This document shows positions 8,600-18,011 of a stretch of DNA of 64,000 nucleotides, in pieces. Below the pieces are notes generated by a model. That model ran no database searches. It was not told the origin of the DNA and worked only from the letters and a program-made list of their open reading frames with translations. The translations under genes were made by a program, and so were the position numbers. Source of the DNA: Hydrogenophaga sp. 2FB (GTDB lineage: Bacteria > Pseudomonadota > Gammaproteobacteria > Burkholderiales > Burkholderiaceae_C); NCBI RefSeq assembly GCF_005503365.1, contig NZ_SCML01000035.1:1-64000 (forward strand), in the 5' to 3' direction. Position 1 is the first letter of the stretch; the number at the start of each line of letters is the position of its first letter.

Positions 8600-10501
8600 A
8601 TGAGCACACCCGAAGGCTACGCCGAGTTCTACCGTCGCTCCATTGAAGACCGCGTTGCGTTCTGGACCGAGCAGGCCGCGCTGGTGGAGTGGAAGAAGCC
8701 CTTTGACCGCGTGTGCAACCCCGACCGGCCGCCGTTCGTGCACTGGTTTGAGGGTGGTTTGACCAACCTGTGCCACAACGCGGTGGACCGGCACCTGAAG
8801 GATCGGGCCGACCAAAGCGCGCTGATCTACGTTTCGACCGAGACCGACACCGAGCGCACCTACACCTTCCGCGAACTGCACGCCGAGGTGCAGCGCATGG
8901 CGGCGGTGCTGCTGGGGCAGGGCGTGAAAAAGGGTGATCGGGTGTTGATCTATATGCCGATGATCCCGGAGGCGACCTTTGCGATGCTCGCCTGCGCGCG
9001 CATCGGCGCCATCCATTCGGTGGTGTTTGGCGGTTTCGCCAGCCATTCGCTGGCCAACCGCATCGACGACGCCGAACCGGTGGTCATCGTGAGCGCGGAT
9101 GCCGGTTCGCGCGGCGGCAAGGTGGTGGCCTACAAACCGTTGCTGGATGAAGCCATTCGCCTTTCCACCCACAAGCCGGCGTCGGTGGTCCTGGTCAACA
9201 GGGGGCTGGCCGCCATGGACGTGGTGCCCGGGCGCGACCACGACTACGCGCCGCTGCGCGAACAGCATCTGGATGCGCAGGTGCCCTGTGAATGGCTGGA
9301 CGCTACGGCCATCAGCTACACCATCTACACCAGCGGCACCACCGGCAAGCCCAAGGGTGTTCAGCGCGACACGGGCGGCTACCTGGTGGCGCTGGCTGCG
9401 AGCATGAAGCACATCTTCATGGGCGAGCCCGGCGGAACCTTCTTTTCGACCAGCGACATCGGCTGGGTCGTGGGCCACAGCTACATCGTCTATGGCCCGC
9501 TCATCGCCGGCATGGCGACCATCCTGTACGAGGGCCTGCCGATCCGGCCCGATGGCGGCATCTGGTGGCGTCTGGTCGAGAAGTACAAGGTGACCGCGAT
9601 GTTCAGCGCGCCCACGGCGGTGCGCGTGCTCAAGAAGCAGGACCCGGCCTACCTGAAGCAGTACGACCTCTCCAGCCTCAAGGCGCTGTACCTCGCGGGC
9701 GAACCGCTGGACGAGCCCACCGCGCGCTGGATCAGCGAAGGCCTGGGCGTGCCCATCATTGACAACTACTGGCAAACCGAAAGCGGCTGGCCGATCCTGA
9801 CCATCGCCAACGGCGTGGAGAAAAAGCCCAGCAAGTTCGGCAGCCCGGGCGTGCCGATGTTTGGCTACAGCGTGAAGCTGTTGCACGAATCGACCGGCGA
9901 GGAGCTGACCGGGGCGAACGAAAAGGGCGTGGTGGTCATCGACGGCCCGACGCCACCTGGCTTCATGCAGACGGTCTGGAAGGACGACACACGCTTCGTC
10001 AACACCTACTGGAAGAGCATTCCCAACAAGCTGGTCTACAGCACGTTCGACTGGGGCATTCGAGACGAGGAGGGCTACTTTTACATCCTGGGCCGTACCG
10101 ACGACGTGATCAACGTGGCCGGCCACCGCCTGGGCACGCGCGAGATCGAGGAAAGCATCTCCAGCCACGCCAACGTGGCCGAGGTGGCGGTGGTCGGGGT
10201 GGCGGACCAACTCAAAGGGCAAGTGGCCATGGCCTTTGTGGTGGCCAAGGACGCGTCGGCGCTGGACGACGAGGCCGCCCGGCTCAAGCTCGAGGGCGAC
10301 ATCATGAAACGGGTGGACGAGCAGCTCGGCGCGGTGGCACGGCCTTCGCGCGTGCGGTTTGTGACCGTGCTGCCCAAGACACGCAGCGGCAAATTGCTGC
10401 GCCGCGCCATCCAGGCGGTGTGCGAGGGGCGCGACCCGGGCGATCTCACCACCATGGACGATCCGGCGGCGCTGCAGCAGATCAAGGATCTGTTGAACTG
10501 A
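8600..10501 (+). CDS. prpE: Propionyl-CoA synthetase
   Basis: 633 aa, the usual length for PrpE. It activates propionate (and related short acids) to the CoA thioester with ATP through an acyl-AMP intermediate. The AMP-forming signature is YTSGTTGKPKGVQRD; the PrpE-type motifs DIGWVVGHSYIVYGPL, DNYWQTESGWP and the C-terminal hinge GRTDDVINVAGHR follow, with the acetylatable lysine in TRSGKLLRR. The QRDTGGY stretch distinguishes PrpE from acetyl-CoA synthetase. AGGAGA precedes the ATG. It is not next to the methylcitrate genes and ends in its own terminator. Confidence 0.93.
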   Translation: MSTPEGYAEFYRRSIEDRVAFWTEQAALVEWKKPFDRVCNPDRPPFVHWFEGGLTNLCHNAVDRHLKDRADQSALIYVSTETDTERTYTFRELHAEVQRMAAVLLGQGVKKGDRVLIYMPMIPEATFAMLACARIGAIHSVVFGGFASHSLANRIDDAEPVVIVSADAGSRGGKVVAYKPLLDEAIRLSTHKPASVVLVNRGLAAMDVVPGRDHDYAPLREQHLDAQVPCEWLDATAISYTIYTSGTTGKPKGVQRDTGGYLVALAASMKHIFMGEPGGTFFSTSDIGWVVGHSYIVYGPLIAGMATILYEGLPIRPDGGIWWRLVEKYKVTAMFSAPTAVRVLKKQDPAYLKQYDLSSLKALYLAGEPLDEPTARWISEGLGVPIIDNYWQTESGWPILTIANGVEKKPSKFGSPGVPMFGYSVKLLHESTGEELTGANEKGVVVIDGPTPPGFMQTVWKDDTRFVNTYWKSIPNKLVYSTFDWGIRDEEGYFYILGRTDDVINVAGHRLGTREIEESISSHANVAEVAVVGVADQLKGQVAMAFVVAKDASALDDEAARLKLEGDIMKRVDEQLGAVARPSRVRFVTVLPKTRSGKLLRRAIQAVCEGRDPGDLTTMDDPAALQQIKDLLN

Positions 10502-10504
10502 GGG

Positions 10505-10534
10505 AAAACCAACCCGCGTCGCGGGCTTGGTTTT
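10505..10534 (+). terminator. Rho-independent terminator after prpE
   Basis: A stem-loop starting four bases after the stop codon: AAAACCAA-CCCGC pairs with GCGGG-C-TTGGTTTT (one bulged base, loop of three), so the terminal T residues are part of the stem. It separates prpE from the ArsR gene. Confidence 0.75.
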
Positions 10535-10563
10535 CACCGCTCACACATGGTTGAGCACGTTCG

Positions 10564-10588
10564 ATGTAAGTATGATTCATGCTTATAT
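10564..10588 (+). promoter_or_regulatory. Palindromic operator candidate upstream of the ArsR-type gene
   Basis: A 12-1-12 imperfect palindrome with 10 of 12 matching pairs, core taagtatga-t-tcatgctta (10567-10585). ArsR/SmtB regulators bind such A+T-rich 12-2-12-like palindromes and control their own genes. It overlaps the more upstream ATG at 10579, which argues that translation starts at 10609. Confidence 0.5.
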
Positions 10589-10608
10589 TCACACGAGCAA
10601 CGACAGCC

Positions 10609-10983
10609 ATGGAACAAATGATCGCGTCCGAAGGCCAGGTGGAAAAAGTCCGCGTGTTCGAGCTCGCGGCCGAACTCTTTGGCGTGCTCGCCACCCCCAT
10701 GCGGCTGCGCATCCTCAGCGCGCTTTGCGACAAGGAAAAGTCGGTGTCGCAGCTGTTGCAGGAAATCGACACCACGCAGCCCAATCTCTCGCAGCACCTG
10801 AACCTGCTCTACCGCGCCGGTGTGCTCGCCAAGCGCAAGGACGGCACGCAGGTGATCTACCGCGTGCAGAGCGAAAAGGCCGTCACGCTGTGCCGCACGG
10901 TCTGCACACAGATCGCCATCGAGATGGACGAGCCGAGCTCCGTGCCCGCTTCCGAGCGGCTCTCGCCTCGGGCCACGTCCTGA
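10609..10983 (+). CDS. ArsR/SmtB-family winged-helix regulator
   Basis: 124 aa from ATG 10609. The winged-helix core is complete: LATPMRLRILSAL, the recognition helix TTQPNLSQHLNLLYRAG and the wing KRKDGTQVIYRV. The ArsR arsenic site (CVC) is replaced by SVS, but there is a Cys at position 40 and a CxxxC pair at 95 and 99 in the last helix, so it could sense a thiol-reactive signal or metal. The open frame starts at 10579, but a palindrome overlaps that codon. Its target beyond itself is unknown; the odh operon starts 180 bases downstream. Confidence 0.85.
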   Translation: MEQMIASEGQVEKVRVFELAAELFGVLATPMRLRILSALCDKEKSVSQLLQEIDTTQPNLSQHLNLLYRAGVLAKRKDGTQVIYRVQSEKAVTLCRTVCTQIAIEMDEPSSVPASERLSPRATS

Positions 10984-11159
10984 GACGGGCCCGAATTCGC
11001 ATCTTGTTGCACGGGGGCGTTCTGACGGTGGCACAATCGCCCGTTGCAGTCAGGTCCTTCCACAGTCACTGTCGCATCCGCCTAACGGTCAAGCCGTGCC
11101 GCGGAAGGTTTTTCTAACCAGCTTATGTTTCCTGCAGGGAAACGGAGGTCAGCGGATTT

Positions 11160-14051
11160 ATGAGCGATTCCCAATCGAACGGGGGCAACGTCTATGTTGC
11201 CTACAAGGGCAACTCGTACCTCTTCGGCGGCAACGCGCCGTACGTGGAAGAGATGTACGAAAACTACCTGGAGAACCCAGGCAGCGTTCCCGAGAACTGG
11301 CGCGGCTATTTCGACGCCTTGCAAAACGTCCCCGCCGGTGATGGCACCGACGCCCGCGACGTTCCCCATCTGCCCGTCATCAACGCTTTCGCCGAGCGCG
11401 CCAAACAAGGTGGCACCCGCGTCGTTGTGGCCACCGGTGCCGATTCCGAACTCGCCCGCAAACGCACCGCCGTCCAGCAGCTCATTGCCGCTTACCGCAA
11501 CGTCGGCGCTCGCTGGGCCGACCTGGATCCGCTGAAGCGCGCCGAACGCGCCCACATCCCTGAACTCGAACTCTCGTTCTACGGTTTCACCGATGGTGAT
11601 CTCGAGACCGTGTTCAACACCAGCAACACGTTCTTCGGCAAGGAGACCATGTCTCTGCGCGATCTGCTCAACGCGTTGCGCGAGACGTATTGCGGCTCCA
11701 TCGGTGCCGAGTACATGTACATCACCGACCAGGCGCAGAAGCGCTGGTGGCAGGAGCGCCTGGAAGCCACGCGCACCAAGCCCGCGTTCAACGCCGAGAA
11801 GAAAAAGCACATCCTCGACCGCCTGACCGCGGCCGAAGGCCTGGAGCGTTTCCTGCACACCAAGTACGTCGGCCAGAAGCGTTTCTCGCTCGAAGGTGGC
11901 GAGAGCTTCATTGCCTCGATGGACGAACTGATCCGCGAAGCCGGCCAGGTCGGCGTTCAGGAAATCGTCATCGGCATGGCCCACCGCGGCCGCCTCAACG
12001 TGCTGGTCAACACCCTGGGCAAGATGCCCAAGGACCTGTTTGCCGAGTTCGACCACACCGCGCCGGAAGACCTGCCCTCGGGCGACGTGAAGTACCACCA
12101 GGGCTTCAGCTCCGACGTCACCACCCCCGGCGGCCCGGTGCACCTCTCGCTGGCGTTCAACCCCTCGCACCTGGAAATCGTGAACCCGGTGGTCGAAGGC
12201 TCGGTGCGTGCCCGCATGGACCGCCGTGGCGATCCGCTGGGCAAGCAAGTGCTGCCCGTGCTCGTGCATGGTGATGCGGCGTTTGCCGGTCAAGGCGTGG
12301 TCATGGAAACGCTGGCGCTGGCCGAAACGCGTGGCTACACCACCGGCGGCACGGTGCACCTGGTGATCAACAACCAGATCGGCTTCACCACCTCCGACCC
12401 GCGCGACAGCCGCTCCACGTTGTACTGCTCCGACGTCGTGAAGATGATCGAATCGCCGGTGCTGCACGTCAACGGCGACGACCCGGAAGCGGTGGTGTTC
12501 GCCACGCAGCTGGCGCTCGAATTCCGCATGGCCTTCCAGAAGGACGTGGTGGTCGACATCGTGTGCTTCCGCAAGCTCGGCCACAACGAGCAGGACACCC
12601 CGAGCCTGACGCAGCCGCTGATGTACAAGAAGATCGCGGCCCACCCCGGCACGCGCAAGCTGTACGCCGACAAGCTCGCCGCCCAAGGCCTGGGCGACAC
12701 GCTGGGTGACGACATGGTCAAGGCCTACCGTGCCGCGCTGGACGATGGCCGCCACACGGTCGACCCGGTGCTGACCAACTTCAAGAGCAAGTTCGCCGTC
12801 GACTGGAGCCCGTACCTGGGCAAGAAGTGGACCGACACCTCCGATTCCGCCATCCCCATGGCCGAATGGAAGCGCCTCTCCGATCGCCTCACCACCATTC
12901 CGGACAGCATCACCCCCCACCAACTGGTGAAGAAGGTGTACGCCGACCGCGCGGCCATGGGCCGTGGCGACATTCCGGTGGACTGGGGCATGGGCGAACA
13001 CATGGCCTTCGCGTCGCTGGTGGCCAGCGGTTTCCCGGTGCGCCTGTCGGGTGAAGACTGCGGCCGTGGCACCTTCACGCACCGCCATGCGGTCATTCAC
13101 GACCAGAACCGCGAGAAGTACGACGAAGGCATCTACGTGCCGCTGCAGAACGTGGCCGACAACCAGGCGCCGTTCGTGGTGATCGACTCCATCCTGTCCG
13201 AAGAAGCCGTGCTCGGCTTCGAGTACGGCTACGCCTCGAACGACCCGAACACGCTGGTGATCTGGGAAGCGCAGTTCGGCGACTTCGTCAACGGCGCGCA
13301 GGTGGTGATCGACCAGTTCATCGCCTCGGGCGAAGTGAAGTGGGGCCGCGTCAACGGCATCACGATGATGCTGCCGCACGGCTACGAAGGCCAGGGCCCC
13401 GAGCACAGCTCGGCGCGCCTGGAGCGCTTCATGCAGATGGCGGCCGACACCAACATGCAGATCGTGCAGCCGACCACGGCCAGCCAGATCTTCCACGTGT
13501 TGCGTCGCCAGATGATCCGTGGGCTGCGCAAGCCGCTGATCATCTTCACGCCCAAGTCGCTGCTGCGCAACAAGGACGCGACCTCGCCGCTGTCCGAGTT
13601 CACCAAGGGCGGTTTCCAGACCGTGATTCCGGAGCAGAACGCCGATGTCGCGAAGAAGGCCGAGAAGGTCAAGCGCATCATCTGCTGCTCGGGCAAGGTG
13701 TACTACGACCTCGTGAAGAAGCGCGAAGAGCGTGGTTCGGACGACGTGGTCATCCTGCGCGTGGAACAGCTGTATCCGTTCCCGCACAAGGTCTTCGGCG
13801 CCGAGCTGCGCAAGTACCCCAATGCGACGGACATCGTGTGGTGCCAGGACGAGCCGCAGAACCAGGGCGCCTGGTTCTTCGTGCAGCACTACATCCACGA
13901 GAACATGCTCGATGGCCAGAAGCTGGGCTACGCCGGGCGTGCCGCTTCGGCATCGCCGGCAGTGGGTTATGCCCACTTGCACCAGGAGCAACAGAAGTCG
14001 CTCATCGAAGCCGCCTTCGCCAAGCTCAAGGGCTTCATCCTCACCAAGTGA
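11160..14051 (+). CDS. odhA: 2-oxoglutarate dehydrogenase E1
   Basis: 963 aa, thiamine-diphosphate-dependent decarboxylase of the TCA-cycle 2-oxoglutarate dehydrogenase complex. The N-terminal peptide (NSYLFGGNAPYVEEMYENY) and the conserved blocks FLHTKYVGQKRFSLEGGES, GMAHRGRLNVLVN, GDVKYHQGFSSD, the ThDP motif region HVNGDDPEAV..CFRKLGHNEQDTP and PHGYEGQGPEHSSARLER are all present. GGAGGT lies upstream of the ATG. It is the first gene of odhA-odhB-odhL-zapE; a leader of about 110 bases with inverted repeats precedes it. Confidence 0.97.
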   Translation: MSDSQSNGGNVYVAYKGNSYLFGGNAPYVEEMYENYLENPGSVPENWRGYFDALQNVPAGDGTDARDVPHLPVINAFAERAKQGGTRVVVATGADSELARKRTAVQQLIAAYRNVGARWADLDPLKRAERAHIPELELSFYGFTDGDLETVFNTSNTFFGKETMSLRDLLNALRETYCGSIGAEYMYITDQAQKRWWQERLEATRTKPAFNAEKKKHILDRLTAAEGLERFLHTKYVGQKRFSLEGGESFIASMDELIREAGQVGVQEIVIGMAHRGRLNVLVNTLGKMPKDLFAEFDHTAPEDLPSGDVKYHQGFSSDVTTPGGPVHLSLAFNPSHLEIVNPVVEGSVRARMDRRGDPLGKQVLPVLVHGDAAFAGQGVVMETLALAETRGYTTGGTVHLVINNQIGFTTSDPRDSRSTLYCSDVVKMIESPVLHVNGDDPEAVVFATQLALEFRMAFQKDVVVDIVCFRKLGHNEQDTPSLTQPLMYKKIAAHPGTRKLYADKLAAQGLGDTLGDDMVKAYRAALDDGRHTVDPVLTNFKSKFAVDWSPYLGKKWTDTSDSAIPMAEWKRLSDRLTTIPDSITPHQLVKKVYADRAAMGRGDIPVDWGMGEHMAFASLVASGFPVRLSGEDCGRGTFTHRHAVIHDQNREKYDEGIYVPLQNVADNQAPFVVIDSILSEEAVLGFEYGYASNDPNTLVIWEAQFGDFVNGAQVVIDQFIASGEVKWGRVNGITMMLPHGYEGQGPEHSSARLERFMQMAADTNMQIVQPTTASQIFHVLRRQMIRGLRKPLIIFTPKSLLRNKDATSPLSEFTKGGFQTVIPEQNADVAKKAEKVKRIICCSGKVYYDLVKKREERGSDDVVILRVEQLYPFPHKVFGAELRKYPNATDIVWCQDEPQNQGAWFFVQHYIHENMLDGQKLGYAGRAASASPAVGYAHLHQEQQKSLIEAAFAKLKGFILTK

Positions 14052-14066
14052 ACTGAACGGACCTGA

Positions 14067-14100
14067 GCCGGTCACACGACGTTGACGTCCTGTGACCGGC
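14067..14100 (+). repeat. Long stem-loop between odhA and odhB
   Basis: Ten perfect base pairs (14067-14076 with 14091-14100), one C/C mismatch, then a further five pairs (14078-14082 with 14085-14089). No T-run follows, so it is more likely an mRNA-stability or processing element than a terminator. Confidence 0.6.
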
Positions 14101-14139
14101 CCGTCCGGCGCACCCCACAAAACTCCAGGTAGAACACAC

Positions 14140-15399
14140 ATGGCAATCGTAGAAGTCAAAGTTCCACAGCTGTCCGAATCGGTGGCCGAAGCCACCTTGA
14201 TGACGTGGAAGAAAAAAGCCGGCGAGGCAGTCGCCATTGATGAAATCCTGATCGAAATCGAGACCGACAAGGTCGTGCTCGAAGTGCCCGCACCCGCCGC
14301 TGGCGTGCTGGCCGAACTGGTCCAGGGCGATGGCGCCACCGTCGCTGCCGAACAGGTGATCGCACGCATCGACACCGCTGCGGTGGCCGGCACCGCGGCT
14401 CCTGCCGCCGCGCCCGCGCCGGCTGCCGCCGCTGCACCGGCCGCAGCACCCGCCGCCGCTGCAACGTCCCAGTCGAAGGCCGGCGTGGCGATGCCCGCCG
14501 CCGCCAAGCTGATGGCCGACAACAACCTGGCTACCGGCTCCGTGCCAGGCACCGGCAAGGACGGCCGCGTGACCAAGGGCGACGTGCTTTCTGCCGTGGC
14601 TGCGCCCAAGGCTGCTGTTGCCGCGCCCGTGGCGATCCCGACCGGCGCGCCTTCCAGGGTGCTGCCGCAAGTGCCCGTGGTCGCGCCCGATCTGGGTGAC
14701 CGCCCCGAAGAGCGCGTGGCCATGACCCGCCTGCGCGCGCGTGTGGCCGAGCGTCTGCTGCAATCGCAGTCGACCAACGCCATCCTGACCACGTTCAACG
14801 AAGTGAACATGGCGCCCGTGATGGAGATGCGCAAGAAGTTCCAGGAGAAGTTCGAGAAGGAACACGGCGTCAAGCTGGGCTTCATGAGCTTCTTCGTGAA
14901 GGCCGCGGTGCATGCGCTCAAGAAGTACCCGATCATCAACGCTTCGGTGGACGGCAACGACATCGTCTACCACGGCTACTTCGACATCGGTATCGCCGTG
15001 GGCTCGCCGCGTGGTCTGGTGGTGCCGATCCTGCGCAACGCCGACCAGCTGAGCTTCGCCGACATCGAGAAGAAGATCGCCGAGTTCGGCCAGAAGGCGA
15101 AGGACGGCAAGCTGGGCCTGGACGACCTCACCGGTGGCACGTTCTCCATCTCCAACGGTGGCACCTTCGGCTCCATGCTGTCGACCCCCATCATCAACCC
15201 GCCGCAGTCGGCCATCCTGGGCGTGCACGCGACCAAGGACCGCGCGGTGGTGGAGAACGGTCAGATCGTGATCCGTCCGATGAACTACCTCGCCATGTCG
15301 TACGACCACCGCATCATCGACGGCCGCGAAGCCGTGCTGGGCCTGGTGGCGATGAAGGAAGCGCTGGAAGACCCGGCCCGCATCCTGTTCGACATCTGA
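14140..15399 (+). CDS. odhB: 2-oxoglutarate dehydrogenase E2, dihydrolipoamide succinyltransferase
   Basis: 419 aa. It carries the succinyl group from E1 to CoA and forms the complex core. Domains in order: one lipoyl domain with the modified Lys44 in ETDKVV, an Ala/Pro-rich linker (about 85-120), the E1/E3-binding domain ([23 protein letters not shown]), a second linker and the catalytic domain ending in [11 protein letters not shown]. The start at 14140 begins directly with the lipoyl domain; the longer open frame upstream (from 14092) adds a non-homologous leader that overlaps the stem-loop. Confidence 0.97.
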   Translation: MAIVEVKVPQLSESVAEATLMTWKKKAGEAVAIDEILIEIETDKVVLEVPAPAAGVLAELVQGDGATVAAEQVIARIDTAAVAGTAAPAAAPAPAAAAAPAAAPAAAATSQSKAGVAMPAAAKLMADNNLATGSVPGTGKDGRVTKGDVLSAVAAPKAAVAAPVAIPTGAPSRVLPQVPVVAPDLGDRPEERVAMTRLRARVAERLLQSQSTNAILTTFNEVNMAPVMEMRKKFQEKFEKEHGVKLGFMSFFVKAAVHALKKYPIINASVDGNDIVYHGYFDIGIAVGSPRGLVVPILRNADQLSFADIEKKIAEFGQKAKDGKLGLDDLTGGTFSISNGGTFGSMLSTPIINPPQSAILGVHATKDRAVVENGQIVIRPMNYLAMSYDHRIIDGREAVLGLVAMKEALEDPARILFDI

Positions 15400-15414
15400 T
15401 CGACAACCTCTCTT

Positions 15415-15442
15415 GCCAACGCCCCCGTCCAGGGGCGTTGGC
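15415..15442 (+). repeat. Stem-loop between odhB and odhL
   Basis: A perfect 11-bp stem (15415-15425 with 15432-15442) and six-base loop, with only three T shortly after. It may partly terminate transcription or protect the odhB message end. Confidence 0.6.
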
Positions 15443-15464
15443 CCTTTGAATTCAGGAAAACAAC

Positions 15465-16892
15465 ATGTCCCAAGCTTTTGATGTCGTCGTGATCGGCGGC
15501 GGCCCCGGCGGCTACATCGCCGCCATCCGTGCGGCGCAACTCGGCTTCAAGGTGGCCTGTATCGACGAGTGGAAAAACGCGACAGGCGGCCCGGCGCCGG
15601 GTGGCACCTGCACCAACGTCGGCTGCATCCCCAGCAAGGCGCTGCTGCAGTCGTCGGAACACTTCGATCACGCCAACCACCACTTCGCCGACCACGGCAT
15701 CAGCGCCACCAACGTGAAGATCGACATCACCAAGATGGTCGGTCGCAAAGACACGGTGGTGAAGCAGAACAACGACGGCATCCTGTACCTGTTCAAGAAG
15801 AACAAGGTCACGTTCTTCCACGGCCGCGGCTCGTTCGTGAAGGCCGTTGAAGCCGGTTACGAAATCCAGGTCGCGGGTGCGAAGGAAGAGACCATCACGG
15901 GCCAGCAGGTCATCCTGGCCACCGGCTCCAACGCGCGCGCGTTGCCGGGTGTGCCGTTCGACGAAGAAACCGTGTTGTCCAACGACGGCGCGCTGCGCAT
16001 CGGCGCCGTGCCCAAGAAGTTGGTGCTGATCGGCTCCGGCGTGATCGGCCTGGAAATGGGCTCGGTGTGGCGTCGCCTCGGTTCCGACGTGACCATTCTC
16101 GAAGGCCTGCCCACGTTCCTGGGTGCGGTGGACGAGCAGATCGCCAAGGAAGCCAAGAAGGCGTTCGACAAGCAAGGCTTGAAGATCGAACTCGGTGTGA
16201 AGGTTGGCGAGGTCAAGACCGGCAAGAAGGGTGTGAGCGTGGCCTACACCAACGCCAAGGGTGAGGCGCTGAGCATCGATGGCGACAAGCTGATCGTCTC
16301 CATCGGCCGCGTGCCCAACACCATCGGCCTCAACGCCGAAGCCGTGGGCTTGCAGCTCGACGAGCGCGGTGCCATCGTGGTGGACGCCGAATGCCGCACC
16401 AGCCTCAAGGGCGTGTGGGCCGTGGGCGACGTGGTGCGCGGCCCCATGCTGGCGCACAAGGCGGAAGAAGAGGGTGTGGCCGTGGCCGAGCGCATTGCCG
16501 GCCAGCACGGGCATGTCAACTTCAACACCATTCCCTGGGTGATCTACACCAGCCCGGAAATTGCCTGGGTCGGCGAAACCGAGCAGCAGCTGAAGGCGCG
16601 CGATGCGAAGTACAAGGCCGGCACCTTCCCGTTCCTGGCCAATGGCCGTGCGCGTGCGCTGGGCGACACCACCGGCATGGTGAAGTTCCTGGCCGACGCG
16701 ACCACCGACGAAATCCTGGGCGTGCACATCGTGGGCCCGATGGCCTCCGAGCTGATCGCCGAGGCCGTGGTGGCGATGGAGTTCAAGGCCAGCGCCGAAG
16801 ACATCGCGCGCATCTGCCATGCACACCCATCGCTGTCCGAAGCGACGAAGGAAGCCGCACTCGCGGTGGACAAGCGCACGCTGAACTTCTGA
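15465..16892 (+). CDS. odhL: Dihydrolipoamide dehydrogenase of the 2-oxoglutarate dehydrogenase complex
   Basis: 475 aa, the standard E3 without a lipoyl domain. FAD motif GGGPGGYIAA, redox disulfide [19 protein letters not shown] motif GSGVIGLEMGSVW, second FAD motif VGDVVRGPMLAHKA and catalytic CHAHPSLSE are present. Its place right after odhB ties it to the OGDH complex, while the longer E3 at 1 kb belongs to PDH. The insertion of a few residues before the disulfide (EWKNATGGPAPGGT) is known in proteobacterial OGDH E3. Confidence 0.97.
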   Translation: MSQAFDVVVIGGGPGGYIAAIRAAQLGFKVACIDEWKNATGGPAPGGTCTNVGCIPSKALLQSSEHFDHANHHFADHGISATNVKIDITKMVGRKDTVVKQNNDGILYLFKKNKVTFFHGRGSFVKAVEAGYEIQVAGAKEETITGQQVILATGSNARALPGVPFDEETVLSNDGALRIGAVPKKLVLIGSGVIGLEMGSVWRRLGSDVTILEGLPTFLGAVDEQIAKEAKKAFDKQGLKIELGVKVGEVKTGKKGVSVAYTNAKGEALSIDGDKLIVSIGRVPNTIGLNAEAVGLQLDERGAIVVDAECRTSLKGVWAVGDVVRGPMLAHKAEEEGVAVAERIAGQHGHVNFNTIPWVIYTSPEIAWVGETEQQLKARDAKYKAGTFPFLANGRARALGDTTGMVKFLADATTDEILGVHIVGPMASELIAEAVVAMEFKASAEDIARICHAHPSLSEATKEAALAVDKRTLNF

Positions 16893-16893
16893 G

Positions 16894-18003
16894 TTGGCGC
16901 CGGTCTTGAGCGTTCGCCGCATCTACGAAGCCGCGCTCAAGGAGCGCGGCTACACGTCCGACCCCGCCCAGGAACGCGCCATCGACGCGCTGGAGCGCTG
17001 CGCGTCCGAGTGGGCAGCGTACAAGCAAAAGCGCTCCAACTCGCTGAAGAAGCTCTTCGTCAACCCCGAGATCCCGCGCGGCGTGTACATGTACGGCGGC
17101 GTGGGGCGGGGCAAGAGCTTCCTGATGGAGTGCTTCTACGAGGCGGTGCCGCTGCGCCGCAAGACGCGGCTGCATTTTCACGAGTTCATGCGCGAGGTGC
17201 ACCGCGAGTTGCGCGATCTGCAGGGCACGGCCGACCCGTTGGACGAACTCGGCGCACGCATCGCCAAGCGCTACAAGCTGATCTGCTTCGACGAGTTTCA
17301 CGTGGCCGACGTGACCGACGCCATGATCCTGCACCGTTTGCTCGATGCCTTGTTCAAGGCCGGTGTGGGCTTCGTCACCACCTCCAACTTTCACCCCGAC
17401 GGCCTGTACCCCGACGGCTTGCACCGAGACCGCATCCTGCCCGCCATCGAGCTGCTCAAGCAGCGGCTGGAGGTGCTCAGCGTGGACAACGGTACCGACT
17501 ACCGCCAACGCACGCTCAACCACATCCAGCTCTACCACTGCCCCCTGGGGCTTGAGGCCGATGCCGCGATGCAGGCCGCGTTCGGCGCCTTGGCCGATGT
17601 CGGCGACCAGGATCCGGTCATGCACATCGAGTCGCGGAACATCCAGGCGGTGAAGCGCGCAGGGGGCGTGATCTGGTTCGACTTTCGCACGTTGTGCGGC
17701 GGGCCACGTTCGCAGAACGACTACCTCGAGATCGCGAGCCAGTTCCACACACTGATGTTGTCGAACGTGCCGCAGATGGCGGTGCGTCAGGCCTCCGAGG
17801 CGCGGCGCTTCACCTGGCTGGTGGACGTGTTGTACGACCGCCGGGTCAAGCTGGTGATGTCGGCCGCCGTGCCACCCGACGAGCTGTATCTCGAAGGGCC
17901 GATGTCGCACGAGTTCCCGCGCACGGTCTCGCGCTTGACCGAGATGCAGTCACAGGAATTCTTGTCGCTCGAACACCGGGTGGTGGACACCGGGCTGACT
18001 TGA
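16894..18003 (+). CDS. zapE: Cell-division ATPase ZapE (AFG1-like)
   Basis: 369 aa P-loop ATPase. Walker A is GGVGRGKS (68-75), Walker B is LICFDEFHVAD, and SNFHPDGLYPDGLHRD is a family signature. ZapE modulates the FtsZ ring and links to respiration and membrane protein quality control. It begins one base after the odhL stop at a TTG codon (another TTG lies four codons on); no ATG is available before the conserved RRIYEA block, so a rare start is needed. Co-transcription with odh genes is common in Burkholderiales. Confidence 0.9.
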   Translation: MAPVLSVRRIYEAALKERGYTSDPAQERAIDALERCASEWAAYKQKRSNSLKKLFVNPEIPRGVYMYGGVGRGKSFLMECFYEAVPLRRKTRLHFHEFMREVHRELRDLQGTADPLDELGARIAKRYKLICFDEFHVADVTDAMILHRLLDALFKAGVGFVTTSNFHPDGLYPDGLHRDRILPAIELLKQRLEVLSVDNGTDYRQRTLNHIQLYHCPLGLEADAAMQAAFGALADVGDQDPVMHIESRNIQAVKRAGGVIWFDFRTLCGGPRSQNDYLEIASQFHTLMLSNVPQMAVRQASEARRFTWLVDVLYDRRVKLVMSAAVPPDELYLEGPMSHEFPRTVSRLTEMQSQEFLSLEHRVVDTGLT

Positions 18004-18011
18004 CACCCGCT

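Noticed and set aside
8513-10537. A 674-codon minus-strand open frame opposite prpE
   Set aside because: Fully antisense to PrpE, with composition typical of a codon-bias shadow and no family resemblance.
11082-14963. A 1293-codon open frame on the minus strand opposite odhA and odhB
   Set aside because: It is the mirror frame of two certain genes in G+C-rich DNA; its sequence is low in recognisable motifs and rich in His, Val and Gln, as such mirror frames are.
15285-16922. A 545-codon minus-strand open frame opposite odhL
   Set aside because: Antisense to a certain gene and without motifs.
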